A DNA stretch of 64,000 bases, taken from contig JAFEEH010000200.1 in NCBI GenBank assembly GCA_018241185.1, forward strand, positions 16,218-80,217. Direction: 5' to 3'. The notes beneath the pieces were generated by a model. The model did not search any database. It was not told the origin of the DNA and worked only from the letters and a program-made list of their open reading frames with translations. The stretch comes from Pseudomonadota bacterium (GTDB lineage: Bacteria > Pseudomonadota > Gammaproteobacteria > Burkholderiales > Burkholderiaceae_C). Positions within the stretch are counted from its first letter, which is position 1. Each line of letters opens with the position of its first letter. Of the stretch, positions 8,563 through 16,038 are shown in pieces. The translations under genes and the position numbers were made by a program.

Positions 8563-9215
8563 CGTCGCCGCGCGTGCTGCTCACCGGCTTCGAGCCCTTC
8601 GGCGGCGAAGCGATCAACCCCTCGTGGGAAGCGGTGCGCGCGCTCGATGGCTGTCGCGTGGGCGATGCGACGGTGCACTCGCGCCGCATCGCCTGCGTGT
8701 TCGGCCAGGCCCTGCGTGAGCTCGATGCCGCCATCGACGAACTGCAGCCTACCCTCGTGATCGCCGTCGGCCAGGCGGGCGGGCGGGCCGAGATCACGCC
8801 CGAGCGCGTCGCCATCAACGTCGACGATGGCCGCATCTGCGACAACGCCGGCTGCCAGCCGATCGACGAGCCGGTGGTGGCCGGTGCGCCGGCGGCGTAC
8901 TTCTCGACGCTGCCCATCAAGGCCATCGTGCGCGACCTGCGCGCGGCGGGCGTGCCGGCCTCGGTGTCCAACAGCGCTGGCACCTTCGTGTGCAACCACC
9001 TCTTCTTCGGGCTCATGCACCGGCTCGCGACGCGCGGGCCGGCAGGGCTGCGGGGCGGCTTCATCCACATTCCTTTCCTGCCCGAGCAGGCGGCGCGCTG
9101 GCCGGGCCAGCCCAGCATGGCGCTCGCGGCCGTGGTCGACGCGCTGCGCATCGCGGTGAGCACCTCGCTGGTGGTGCACCAGGACCTGCGCGGGACCGGC
9201 GGCGCGCTGCACTGA
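8559..9215 (+). CDS. pcp: Pyroglutamyl-peptidase I
   Basis: A 218-residue cysteine peptidase (family C15) that removes N-terminal pyroglutamate from peptides. The N-terminal [11 protein letters not shown] is diagnostic. The catalytic triad is visible as Glu79/82 ([11 protein letters not shown]), Cys145 ([14 protein letters not shown]) and His170 (GFIHIPFLP). It overlaps pxpA by four bases. Its product, free pyroglutamate, is the substrate of PxpABC, so the locus forms a self-contained route from pyroglutamyl-peptide to glutamate. Confidence 0.95.
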   Translation: MTSPRVLLTGFEPFGGEAINPSWEAVRALDGCRVGDATVHSRRIACVFGQALRELDAAIDELQPTLVIAVGQAGGRAEITPERVAINVDDGRICDNAGCQPIDEPVVAGAPAAYFSTLPIKAIVRDLRAAGVPASVSNSAGTFVCNHLFFGLMHRLATRGPAGLRGGFIHIPFLPEQAARWPGQPSMALAAVVDALRIAVSTSLVVHQDLRGTGGALH

Positions 9216-9318
9216 GCCGGCGGCGCACGCCGACACCGTCGACGTGACGGATGCCCTTGCCTCCCTGCCCGGTCGCTTTTACAAGCGGGCGATCAAAAGA
9301 AGTTCAGGGAGTTGCTTC

Positions 9319-9543
9319 ATGGAACTGCGCGACATCGCAGTCACCGTGCGCGAGCTGGCGCACGGCGGGTTCGGGTGGGTGCTGCTCGAAGGCACCGGCG
9401 AGGACGGCACCTTCGCCTCCTACGCGCGCCTGCAGGTTTCCGAGCGGGCGTACGACAGCTATTCGTCGGCGCTGGCCGCGGGCATCGGCGCACTGCGCAG
9501 CCTGGGCACGGCGGAGCAGGGGCCGCGCCGGCGGGTCGGCTGA
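9319..9543 (+). CDS. Small protein of unknown function
   Basis: A 74-residue protein starting MELRDIAVTVRELAHGGFGW, with no transmembrane segment and no motif I recognise. The start at 9319 is preferred over an in-frame ATG at 9244 because CAGGGAG lies seven bases upstream. It is followed directly by a copy of the dispersed repeat. The composition (alternating charge, WVLLEGTGEDG) looks like a folded cytosolic domain rather than noise. Confidence 0.55.
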   Translation: MELRDIAVTVRELAHGGFGWVLLEGTGEDGTFASYARLQVSERAYDSYSSALAAGIGALRSLGTAEQGPRRRVG

Positions 9544-9560
9544 TATTGGGGGCGAATTGG

Positions 9561-9607
9561 GCTGCAGCGCCCGTCCAGTGGGCGTGGGCAGCTATTGATT
9601 CGATAGC
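9561..9607 (+). repeat. Dispersed repeat, copy 3 (supplies a stop codon)
   Basis: GCTGCAGCGCCCGTCC core, then GGCAGCTATTGATTCGATAGC. The terminal palindrome encodes the last residues (Leu-Ser-Asn-Gln) and TAG stop of the alpha/beta hydrolase read leftward from 10305. Confidence 0.85.
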
Positions 9608-10305
9608 AGAAGACGGCGCAGCCAGTCGCCCAGGAAGGCGTTCACGGTGCCGGGCTTCTCCATGGTCAGCATGTGGCCGCAGGCCGGGACCCAGTGCAGC
9701 TCGGCCTGCGGCAGCAGCGCGGCGATCTCGCGCGAGGCGGCCGGCGGCGTCAGGCGGTCGCTGTCGCCGCACATCACCAGCGCCGGACAGCGCAGCCGGC
9801 CCAGGTGCTGGCGTGCATCGGGGCGCTGCATCATCGCGCGGTTCTGGCGGATCAGCTGCGCCGCGCCGGCGTCCAGGATGATGTCCAGGTAACGCTGCGT
9901 CAGTGCCCGGTCGGCGGCCTGCGCCGGGTGGAAGGCGAAGACGATGTTGGGCTCGATCACGTCGCGCACGTCGCCCTGCTCGAAGAGTTCGATGGCCGAG
10001 GCGCGCAGCTCGTAGGTCTCGGGCGTTTCGGGCGCGGCATTCGTGCCCAGCAGCGCCAGCCCGGCGATGCGCTCCGGCGCCTGGCGGGCCGCCTCCATGG
10101 CCACCATGCCGCCCATCGAAGCGCCGCACAGCACCAGCGGGCCGGCCGTCTCGGCCAGCACGGCGGCGGCCATGGTCTCGATGCTGGCGTGGCGCATGTG
10201 GGCGTCGCTCACGAGCGGATCGAGGGCGGGCGGGACGATGGGCAGCTGGGCTTCCCACAGCCGGGCATCGCAGGCCAGGCCGGGGAGAAAGACGAGGCGG
10301 GGCAT
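9592..10305 (-). CDS. Alpha/beta-fold hydrolase
   Basis: A 237-residue cytosolic hydrolase. It starts MPRLVFLPGLACDARLWEAQ, with the oxyanion segment FLPGLACD. The nucleophile elbow is GASMGG (Ser near residue 82), the acid lies in CGDSDRLTPP and the catalytic His in ACGHMLTMEKP. This resembles BioH/PcaD/menaquinone-type esterases but no specific substrate can be read. The chosen ATG excludes 34 low-complexity upstream codons. The C-terminal LSNQ and stop come from a dispersed repeat, so the original end was probably different. Confidence 0.85.
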   Translation of the reverse strand: MPRLVFLPGLACDARLWEAQLPIVPPALDPLVSDAHMRHASIETMAAAVLAETAGPLVLCGASMGGMVAMEAARQAPERIAGLALLGTNAAPETPETYELRASAIELFEQGDVRDVIEPNIVFAFHPAQAADRALTQRYLDIILDAGAAQLIRQNRAMMQRPDARQHLGRLRCPALVMCGDSDRLTPPAASREIAALLPQAELHWVPACGHMLTMEKPGTVNAFLGDWLRRLLLSNQ

Positions 10306-10418
10306 GGCGGCATTCTGGCATCCGCCGATGCTGCGGTGCGGCCCCCTCGACCATCGAATGGCCTTGGCTTGCGCGACATCATCCCGGCGACGCGTGCGTG
10401 TGGACAATGGCGAGGTCC

Positions 10419-11087
10419 ATGCCCACCGACCTGATCCTCATCCGCCACGGCGAGACCGACTGGAACCGCGAGCTGCGCTTCCAGGGCCACATCGACGTGC
10501 CCCTCAACGACACCGGCCACGAGCAGGCGCGCCGCCTGGGCCTGCGCCTGAAGGGCGAGCGCGTGGCGCACATCGTGTGCAGCGACCTGCTGCGCACACA
10601 ACAGACCACCGCGCCGGCCGCACAGCAGCTCGGCCTGCCGGTGCAGACCACCGTGACGCTGCGCGAGCAGAACTTCGGCATCGGCGAAGGCCTGCGCGGC
10701 GACGAGATCCAGGCGAAGCACCCGCGCGCCTGGGAGGACTGGCTGCTGTTCCAGGCCGACCGCAGCCTGCCCGGCGGCGAGACCACGCGGGAGTTCCATG
10801 CGCGCGCCATCGCGGCGCTGGGCAGCATCGCGGCGCAGCATCCGGGCGGCACGGTGCTGGTGGTGACGCACGGCGGCGTGCTCGACATGGTGTGGCGCAC
10901 CGTGCGCGGCCTGGGGCTGGACGGCCCGCGGCAGAGCGACATCCCCAACGCGGGCATCAGCCGCGTGCGGCTGGCCGACCCCGCGCAGCCCGAAGCCATC
11001 GAGATTCTCGACTGGGCCGACACGGCGCACCTCGTGGGCCTGGGGCCGCAGCCGACCTACGACCAGAAGCGGCACCTGGCGCGTTGA
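10419..11087 (+). CDS. Histidine phosphatase family protein (phosphoglycerate mutase-like)
   Basis: A 222-residue branch 1 histidine phosphatase. The catalytic motif LIRHGETDWN places the phosphorylated His at residue 10. FQGHIDVPLNDTGHEQARR follows, and the second His is in VVTHGGVLD near residue 152. Members include cofactor-dependent phosphoglycerate mutases, alpha-ribazole phosphatases and general phosphatases. The length fits a GpmB/CobC-like phosphatase better than glycolytic Gpm. An alternative ATG four codons upstream (10407) is equally possible. It is divergent from the alpha/beta hydrolase. Confidence 0.87.
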   Translation: MPTDLILIRHGETDWNRELRFQGHIDVPLNDTGHEQARRLGLRLKGERVAHIVCSDLLRTQQTTAPAAQQLGLPVQTTVTLREQNFGIGEGLRGDEIQAKHPRAWEDWLLFQADRSLPGGETTREFHARAIAALGSIAAQHPGGTVLVVTHGGVLDMVWRTVRGLGLDGPRQSDIPNAGISRVRLADPAQPEAIEILDWADTAHLVGLGPQPTYDQKRHLAR

Positions 11088-11093
11088 GCGCGA

Positions 11094-11960
11094 TCAGAGC
11101 AGCGGGATCAGCGCGTCCTCCCAGCGGCGTGCGAGCTTGGCGAAGCCGTCGCTGCTCGGATGAATTTCGTCCTCCCAGTCGGCGCTGGGAACTGTCGATC
11201 CTGCGGGCGCCAAGCTCAGGGTGCCACGCGTATCGACCACATGGACGTTGGGGCTGTCGATCCGCTTCAAGGCTTCGTTGAGGCTGTCGACTACCGCGCG
11301 GGCGGCTGCAGCCATCTGCCCGTCATTCAGGCCGGCCTGCTTCATGGCCGGGTACAGCCACGGCCCCGGCCCGAGGCGGGTCCCGGCGAAGACCCGTGCG
11401 CCGCAGGGACGCGGCTGAAAGTAGTCGTATCCGTGAAGCAGGACCGGGCAGCTTCTGTTCTTGCTGCTGGCCGCGTTGTCGCGCAGTGCGATCAACTGGC
11501 GGATCGATTGCATGATCGGCTGGAGCTGGGCGTCATAGCATGCCGGCGTCAGCGCATCGCCCACCGAAATCTGGCCGTCTGCAACGCTGCGGAACACGCT
11601 GGCGAACACGTTCTTCAGGTCATTCCCGCCGGCCGACAGCAAGATGGCGTCGAATTCGAAGCTGGGAAAGCCCAGAAGCGCGCGGGTCTGCCGCGCCTGC
11701 CATCCGTGCGCCATCTCATCGGCTTCGTCGCCCACGTGGGAGAGATCGTGCAATGCGACGACGAACGGCGTCTTGATCGCACTCAGCAGGTTGCTGCCGA
11801 CGGGCAAGGGCGTGAACTTGTCGAACCAGGAGTCGCCTTCCGCCAGGATGCGGCGTTCCGGGCCGATGGCTTGGTCTTCCTTGAAGGCCACCTGCACGGC
11901 GCCACCCGTGTTCTCGATGCGATACATGCCGAATCGACGCGGGTTCGGATCAGTCGCCAT
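11094..11960 (-). CDS. SGNH/GDSL-type hydrolase, cytosolic
   Basis: A 288-residue protein starting MATDPNPRRFGMYRIENTGG, with CCGGAG ahead of the ATG. SGNH blocks are visible: block I AEGDSWFDKF (Ser near residue 43), block III SAGGNDLKN, and block V DEIHPSSDGF near the C-terminus. No signal peptide is seen, unlike most esterases of this fold. The closest description I can give is an uncharacterised lysophospholipase/esterase-like SGNH hydrolase. Codon use is visibly less GC-biased than in its neighbours. It is unrelated in sequence to the GDSL enzyme at 12291. Confidence 0.72.
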   Translation of the reverse strand: MATDPNPRRFGMYRIENTGGAVQVAFKEDQAIGPERRILAEGDSWFDKFTPLPVGSNLLSAIKTPFVVALHDLSHVGDEADEMAHGWQARQTRALLGFPSFEFDAILLSAGGNDLKNVFASVFRSVADGQISVGDALTPACYDAQLQPIMQSIRQLIALRDNAASSKNRSCPVLLHGYDYFQPRPCGARVFAGTRLGPGPWLYPAMKQAGLNDGQMAAAARAVVDSLNEALKRIDSPNVHVVDTRGTLSLAPAGSTVPSADWEDEIHPSSDGFAKLARRWEDALIPLL

Positions 11961-12036
11961 GCTGTGCTCCGGTAGTGATGCGCCGACTGTGAACCTGAGT
12001 TCGCCCCAACGAATCCCTTTCAATGGGGAGCCGGGG

Positions 12037-12294
12037 CTAGCGCGTGGTGGCCCGTGCGTTGTTGTCTTCGGCGCGCAGAAGCACTGCTGCGTCCTCGCAC
12101 CAGAACTGCGCCGCGGCGTAGAAGCCGTCCCACACGCAGCCGTTGCAGCCGCGGCCGCAGCAGGTGGTCGGCTCGGGCGGCGGCGCGCGCAGTGCCACGC
12201 CCTGCATCTCGGCACGCGCCTGCCAGGCAGCGAAGCAGGCACGCGCGTGGGCCAGGTCGCCGGCGCGCGGTGATCCGGGCGGGGTGTCGCTCAT
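12037..12294 (-). CDS. Small cysteine-rich oxidoreductase-like domain protein
   Basis: An 85-residue protein with a compact Cys cluster, CCGRGCNGCVWDGFY at residues 45-59, preceded by a Pro-rich APPPEPTT. This matches the 'oxidoreductase-like' N-terminal domain known from small bacterial proteins and mitochondrial homologues. The four clustered Cys suggest metal or Fe-S binding, but no activity is established. Its ATG overlaps the stop of the upstream GDSL lipoprotein gene, so the two are coupled. Confidence 0.75.
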   Translation of the reverse strand: MSDTPPGSPRAGDLAHARACFAAWQARAEMQGVALRAPPPEPTTCCGRGCNGCVWDGFYAAAQFWCEDAAVLLRAEDNNARATTR

Positions 12295-12923
12295 CGCCAG
12301 CCCGCGGCGCGCAGCTGGTCTGCGATCTGCTTCGCAATGCGCGCGTAGCCCTGCGCATTGGCATGGATGCGGTCGGAGCGAAGCGCCGCATCCGACAGCA
12401 CGTCCGCATACACGCCCGGGATCAGCAGCGCCCCGCCGGCGCGCGCCAACTCGGCGTAGAAGGGCGCGTCGCTCAGCGCGCCCACGGCGGCGCGCATGGC
12501 GTCGGGCGCTGGCGTGGCGATCAGCGCCACATGCGCGGTATGGGCGCGCGCCTGTGTGAGCAACTCGGCGATGTGGCGTCGCGTGGCGTCGGCCGGCACG
12601 CCGCGCAGCATGTCGTTGCCGCCGATGCCGACCAGGATCGCGTCGAAGCGCTGCGCCGCCAGCAGCGGCGCGAGGCGTGCCAGCGCGCCTTCGGCGGTGT
12701 CGCCGTTCACGCCCTCGTTCACCACCTGCCAACCGGTGAGCGACGCCAGCTGCGCAGGCCACGCGGCCTCGGGCGGCGCGCCGTAGCCGAAGGTCAGGCT
12801 GTCGCCCAGTGCTAGCACGGTGGCGCTGGCCGGCAGCATCGCGGCCTTGGGCGCCTGGCGCTGGCAGGCCGACAGGGCCCAGGGTGCGGCGGCGAGCAGG
12901 GGGAGAACATGGCGGCGTTGCAT
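12291..12923 (-). CDS. Arylesterase/TesA-like GDSL lipoprotein
   Basis: A 210-residue SGNH hydrolase of the TesA/arylesterase group. The N-terminus MQRRHVLPLLAAAPWALSAC has a lipobox (LSAC, Cys20) after a twin-Arg start, predicting a membrane-anchored periplasmic enzyme. Block I ALGDSLTFGYGA holds the nucleophile Ser, block III is GIGGNDMLRG and block V DRIHANAQGY. TesA homologues act as thioesterase, protease and lysophospholipase. In many proteobacteria tesA lies divergent from a ybbA-type ABC transporter, which is absent here. A start at 12968 would destroy the lipoprotein signal. Confidence 0.85.
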   Translation of the reverse strand: MQRRHVLPLLAAAPWALSACQRQAPKAAMLPASATVLALGDSLTFGYGAPPEAAWPAQLASLTGWQVVNEGVNGDTAEGALARLAPLLAAQRFDAILVGIGGNDMLRGVPADATRRHIAELLTQARAHTAHVALIATPAPDAMRAAVGALSDAPFYAELARAGGALLIPGVYADVLSDAALRSDRIHANAQGYARIAKQIADQLRAAGWR

Positions 12924-12977
12924 GGCGCGAAGGAGTGTAGAGACCGGCCGACAACCCCACGGGTTCAAGCCAAATCG

Positions 12978-13025
12978 GCCTGCAGCGCCCGTCCCGCCTG
13001 CGCAAAGCGCTATCGATTTCGTAGC
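12978..13025 (+). repeat. Dispersed repeat, copy 4 (intergenic)
   Basis: GGCCTGCAGCGCCCGTCCC, then GCCTGCGCAAAGC and a palindrome GCTATCGATTTCGTAGC with one imperfect pair. It ends eight bases before the GntR stop and lies between that gene and the divergent side of the GDSL lipoprotein gene. Confidence 0.85.
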
Positions 13026-13033
13026 GCCGCGAT

Positions 13034-13780
13034 TCAGTGCCGTGCGTGGTGGCGTTCGTACAGCTCCAGCACGATGTCCTTCACACCGTTCACATGCGCG
13101 GCCACCGCCCGCGCCGCGGCCTCGGGATCGCCCTGGCGCAGGGCGGCCACGATGGCGCGGTGGTCCTCGTTGGAGCTGCGGTTGAAGCCCGCCAGCGAGA
13201 GCTGCATGAAGGACATGCGCTGGATGTGGCCCTGCAGCATCGCGAGGATCTGCTTGGACAGCGGCCGCTCGGCGGCGCGGTAGAGCAGGTCGTGGAAGCG
13301 CCCGTTGAGTTCGCTGAAGGCCCAGGCCGTGGGCGCGTCGTCCATCGCGGCCACCAGGCGCTCGGCCTCGTCCAGGTCGGCGGCCGTGAGCAGCGGCGCG
13401 GCGGTGCGCATGAGGTGCGGCTCGACCATCGAGCGCAGCTCGAAGGCGTCGCGCAGCTGCGCCAGCGTCAGTTCCTTGACCAGCGCGCCGCGGTTGAGCA
13501 GCAGCTCGACGAAGCCGTGCGCCTCCAGCGTGCGCAGCGCCTCGCGCACCGGGATCTTGCTGACGTGGAACAGCGCGGCCAGCTCGTCCTGGCGCAGCGC
13601 GCGGCCGGGCGCGAGCAGCCCGCGCACGATCGCCTCGTGCAGCACGCGCACGATGTCGTCGGTCGACAGGCGGCCGCCCGCGGCCGTGCGGCGCTCGCGC
13701 ACCAGCCGCTGCAGCGGCGTCTCGCCGGGCGCGGCGGCGGCCTCAGCGGGCGTCGGCGCGTCGGCTGTCGTGGCCTTCAT
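13034..13780 (-). CDS. GntR-family transcriptional regulator (FCD/FadR subfamily)
   Basis: A 248-residue regulator. The winged helix includes RALRQDELAALFHVSKIPVR followed by EALRTLEAHGFVEL (residues about 60-95). The all-helical FCD domain carries metal-binding His residues (EPHLMR, RFHDLLY, DHRAIV, AAHVNGV). Most FCD regulators are repressors released by a small carboxylate or metabolite. It overlaps the ABC ATPase gene by 38 bp at the promoter-distal end of the operon. The palindrome at 17204-17234 is a candidate site. Confidence 0.88.
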   Translation of the reverse strand: MKATTADAPTPAEAAAAPGETPLQRLVRERRTAAGGRLSTDDIVRVLHEAIVRGLLAPGRALRQDELAALFHVSKIPVREALRTLEAHGFVELLLNRGALVKELTLAQLRDAFELRSMVEPHLMRTAAPLLTAADLDEAERLVAAMDDAPTAWAFSELNGRFHDLLYRAAERPLSKQILAMLQGHIQRMSFMQLSLAGFNRSSNEDHRAIVAALRQGDPEAAARAVAAHVNGVKDIVLELYERHHARH

Positions 13781-14594
13781 GGATCGTCTCGCGCACGAAG
13801 GCGCAGATCTCGTTGAACAGCGGGTGCTCCTGCATCTGCGCGCGCCGCGGCCGCTCGAAGGGCACGCGGATGTCGGCCACGATGCGCGAGGGCCGTGCGT
13901 TCATCACCAGCACGCGGTCGGACAGGAACACCGCCTCGCGGATGCTGTGGGTGATGAACACGGCCGTCTTGTGCACCTGGTCCCAGAGCTGGGCGAGCAT
14001 CAGGTTCATGTCGTCGCGGGTGATCGCGTCCAGCGCCGAGAAGGGCTCGTCCATCAGCAAGAGGCGCGGGTCGTTCACCAGCCCGCGGCAGATGGCCACG
14101 CGCTGGCGCATGCCGCCGGAGAGTTCGGCCGGCCGCTTGTCGCGAAAGTCCCAGAGCCCCGTGAGCTTCAGCAGCCGCTCGGCCTCGGGCCGGTGGTCGG
14201 CGAGCACGCGTTTCTGCGTGCGGATCGGGAAGAGCACGTTGTCCAGCACGCTCTTCCAGGGCAGCAGCGTCGGGTCCTGGAACACGTAGCCGAAGTCGCG
14301 CCGCGGCCCGTCCACCGCGCGGCCGTCGACGGCGATGCGGCCGGCGGTCGGCAGCTCGAGGCCGCCGATCATCGACATCAGCGTGCTCTTGCCGCAGCCG
14401 CTCGGGCCGACCAGGCTCACGAAGTCGCCCTCGTCGATGTCGAAGTCGGCGCGTTCCACGGCGTGCACGTCGCCGTTGCGGGTCGTATAGGTCTTGCCGA
14501 CCTGCTGCACCGTGAGGTAGCTGCGGTCGCGCTCGGGCGCGGTGCTCCGCGGCAGCAGCCAGGGGTGCGTGGGGGTGTCCGGGGTCGATTCCAT
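13743..14594 (-). CDS. ABC transporter ATP-binding protein (SsuB/TauB/NrtD-like)
   Basis: A 283-residue importer ATPase. Walker A is GPSGCGKST near residue 65, the Q-loop is FQDPTLLPW, the signature LSGGMRQRV, Walker B RLLLMDEPFSALD and the H-loop THSIREAVFLSDRV. This pattern is shared by ATPases of taurine, sulfonate, nitrate and thiamine-precursor importers. It lies five bases after the permease gene. With the neighbouring permease and Tat-exported binding protein it forms a full importer for a small, probably nitrogenous solute. Confidence 0.92.
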   Translation of the reverse strand: MESTPDTPTHPWLLPRSTAPERDRSYLTVQQVGKTYTTRNGDVHAVERADFDIDEGDFVSLVGPSGCGKSTLMSMIGGLELPTAGRIAVDGRAVDGPRRDFGYVFQDPTLLPWKSVLDNVLFPIRTQKRVLADHRPEAERLLKLTGLWDFRDKRPAELSGGMRQRVAICRGLVNDPRLLLMDEPFSALDAITRDDMNLMLAQLWDQVHKTAVFITHSIREAVFLSDRVLVMNARPSRIVADIRVPFERPRRAQMQEHPLFNEICAFVRETIHEGHDSRRADAR

Positions 14595-14599
14595 CGTGC

Positions 14600-15358
14600 T
14601 CAGGCCCCGAAGGCGTGCCGGGTCCAGCGCTCCAGCAGGGCCACGACGCCGTAGAAGCCCAGGCCGAAGACGCACAGCACGGTGATGGCGGCGAGGATCA
14701 GCGAGGTGTCGGCCTGCGAGGACGCGAAGAGGATGAGGTAGCCCAACCCCGCCTGCGACGTAATGAATTCGCCGACGATCACGCCGATGATGGCGAAGGT
14801 GGTCGCGATCTTCATGCCGCTGAACACGTAGGGCAGCGCGTGCGGCAGGCGCACCGACACGAACACCTGCCAGCTCGATGCCGTGAGCGCCCGGCACAGG
14901 CGCAGCAGCGACTGGTCGACGTGGTCCAGCCCGGCCAGCGCCGCGATCACCACCGGGAAGAAGCTGATGAAGACCGAGAAGGTCAGCCGCGACTGGAAGC
15001 CGATGCCCAGCCAGACGATGAACAGCGGCGCCAGCGCGATCTTGGGGATGAGCTGGAACAGCACGACGTTGGGGTAGAGCATGCTGCGCATCAGCCTCGA
15101 GGCGCTGAGCAGCGCCGCCAGCGCCACGCCCAGCAGCGAGGCGATGGCGAAACCGGCCACGCTCTCCCACACCGTGGGCCAGGCATGTTCCATGAGGAGC
15201 GGGAAGGTCTCCACCAGGCGCCGGGCGATCGCGCTGGGCGTGGGCAGCAGCACCTCGCGGATGTCGAAGGCGCGCACCACGATCTCCCACAGCACCAGCG
15301 TGCCGACCGCGAAGGCGAGCGGCAGGCCGATGCGCTGCAGCGGGCCAGCCTCCGTCAT
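14600..15358 (-). CDS. ABC transporter permease (SsuC/ThiX-like)
   Basis: A 252-residue inner-membrane protein with about six transmembrane helices. The cytoplasmic coupling loop (EAA motif) can be seen in LCRALTASSWQVFVSVRLPH, followed by ALPYVFSGMKIATT. The C-terminal half matches BPD_transp_1 permeases of the SsuC/TauC/ThiX group. Its ATG overlaps the end of the amidohydrolase gene (ATGA), tying transport to hydrolysis of the substrate. Confidence 0.92.
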   Translation of the reverse strand: MTEAGPLQRIGLPLAFAVGTLVLWEIVVRAFDIREVLLPTPSAIARRLVETFPLLMEHAWPTVWESVAGFAIASLLGVALAALLSASRLMRSMLYPNVVLFQLIPKIALAPLFIVWLGIGFQSRLTFSVFISFFPVVIAALAGLDHVDQSLLRLCRALTASSWQVFVSVRLPHALPYVFSGMKIATTFAIIGVIVGEFITSQAGLGYLILFASSQADTSLILAAITVLCVFGLGFYGVVALLERWTRHAFGA

Positions 15359-16038
15359 GGCGCAGGCAGGCCGTCCAGCAGCGCCACGATGTCGTCGGTG
15401 CCGGCGGTCCAGCCGAAGAATTTCTCGACGTTGAACACGCTCGCTTCGAAGACCGCCGACGGGCCGGCGTGCAGGGTCGCGTCGGCCACCATGACGGCGA
15501 AGAACTCGCGATGGAAGGCGTCGCGCACCGCCGTCTCGACGCACACGTTGGTGTTGACGCCGACGAACACCAGCGTGGTGATGCCGTGCGCGCGGAGCAG
15601 CATCTCGAGGTTGGTGCCGGCGAAGGCGCTGTAGCGCGGCTTGTGCACCACGGGCTCGTGGGGCAGGGGCCGCATCGCATCGACGATGGCGTGGTCCCAC
15701 GAGCCGCGGATCAGCAACTGGCTGCCGGGGTGTGCGCGCATGTACTTGAGCGGGTTGGACTTGTGCCACATCGGCGAGGTCGGCGGACCGGCCTCGGCCA
15801 GGCTCTCGCTCCAGCCGTTCTGCGCATGCACGACCATCAGGCCGGCCCGGCGCGCGGCCTGCAGCACGCGGGCAGCGCGGGCGACCACGGGCGGCGTGCC
15901 CGAGATGTCGAAGCCGGCGAGGTCGAGGTAGCCGCCCGGCGAGAGGTAGCCGTTCTGCATGTCGATCACCACCAGCGCGGTCTGCGCCCGCGTGGCCTGC
16001 AGCGGCTCCGGGCGGGCCGGGATCGCGAAAGACGCCAT
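15355..16038 (-). CDS. RutB-like isochorismatase-family amidohydrolase
   Basis: A 227-residue cysteine hydrolase. The catalytic triad is visible: Asp26 (VVIDMQNGYLSPGGYLDLAG), a Lys in VVHKPRYSAFAGTNLEML, and Cys in GVNTNVCVETAVRDAFH. These blocks and the late segment NVEKFFGW follow E. coli RutB, the ureidoacrylate/peroxyureidoacrylate amidohydrolase of pyrimidine breakdown, rather than nicotinamidase or isochorismatase. No rutA, rutC or rutG is adjacent. The gene overlaps both the binding-protein gene and the permease gene by four bases. Family assignment is strong; the exact substrate is inferred. Confidence 0.82.
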   Translation of the reverse strand: MASFAIPARPEPLQATRAQTALVVIDMQNGYLSPGGYLDLAGFDISGTPPVVARAARVLQAARRAGLMVVHAQNGWSESLAEAGPPTSPMWHKSNPLKYMRAHPGSQLLIRGSWDHAIVDAMRPLPHEPVVHKPRYSAFAGTNLEMLLRAHGITTLVFVGVNTNVCVETAVRDAFHREFFAVMVADATLHAGPSAVFEASVFNVEKFFGWTAGTDDIVALLDGLPAP

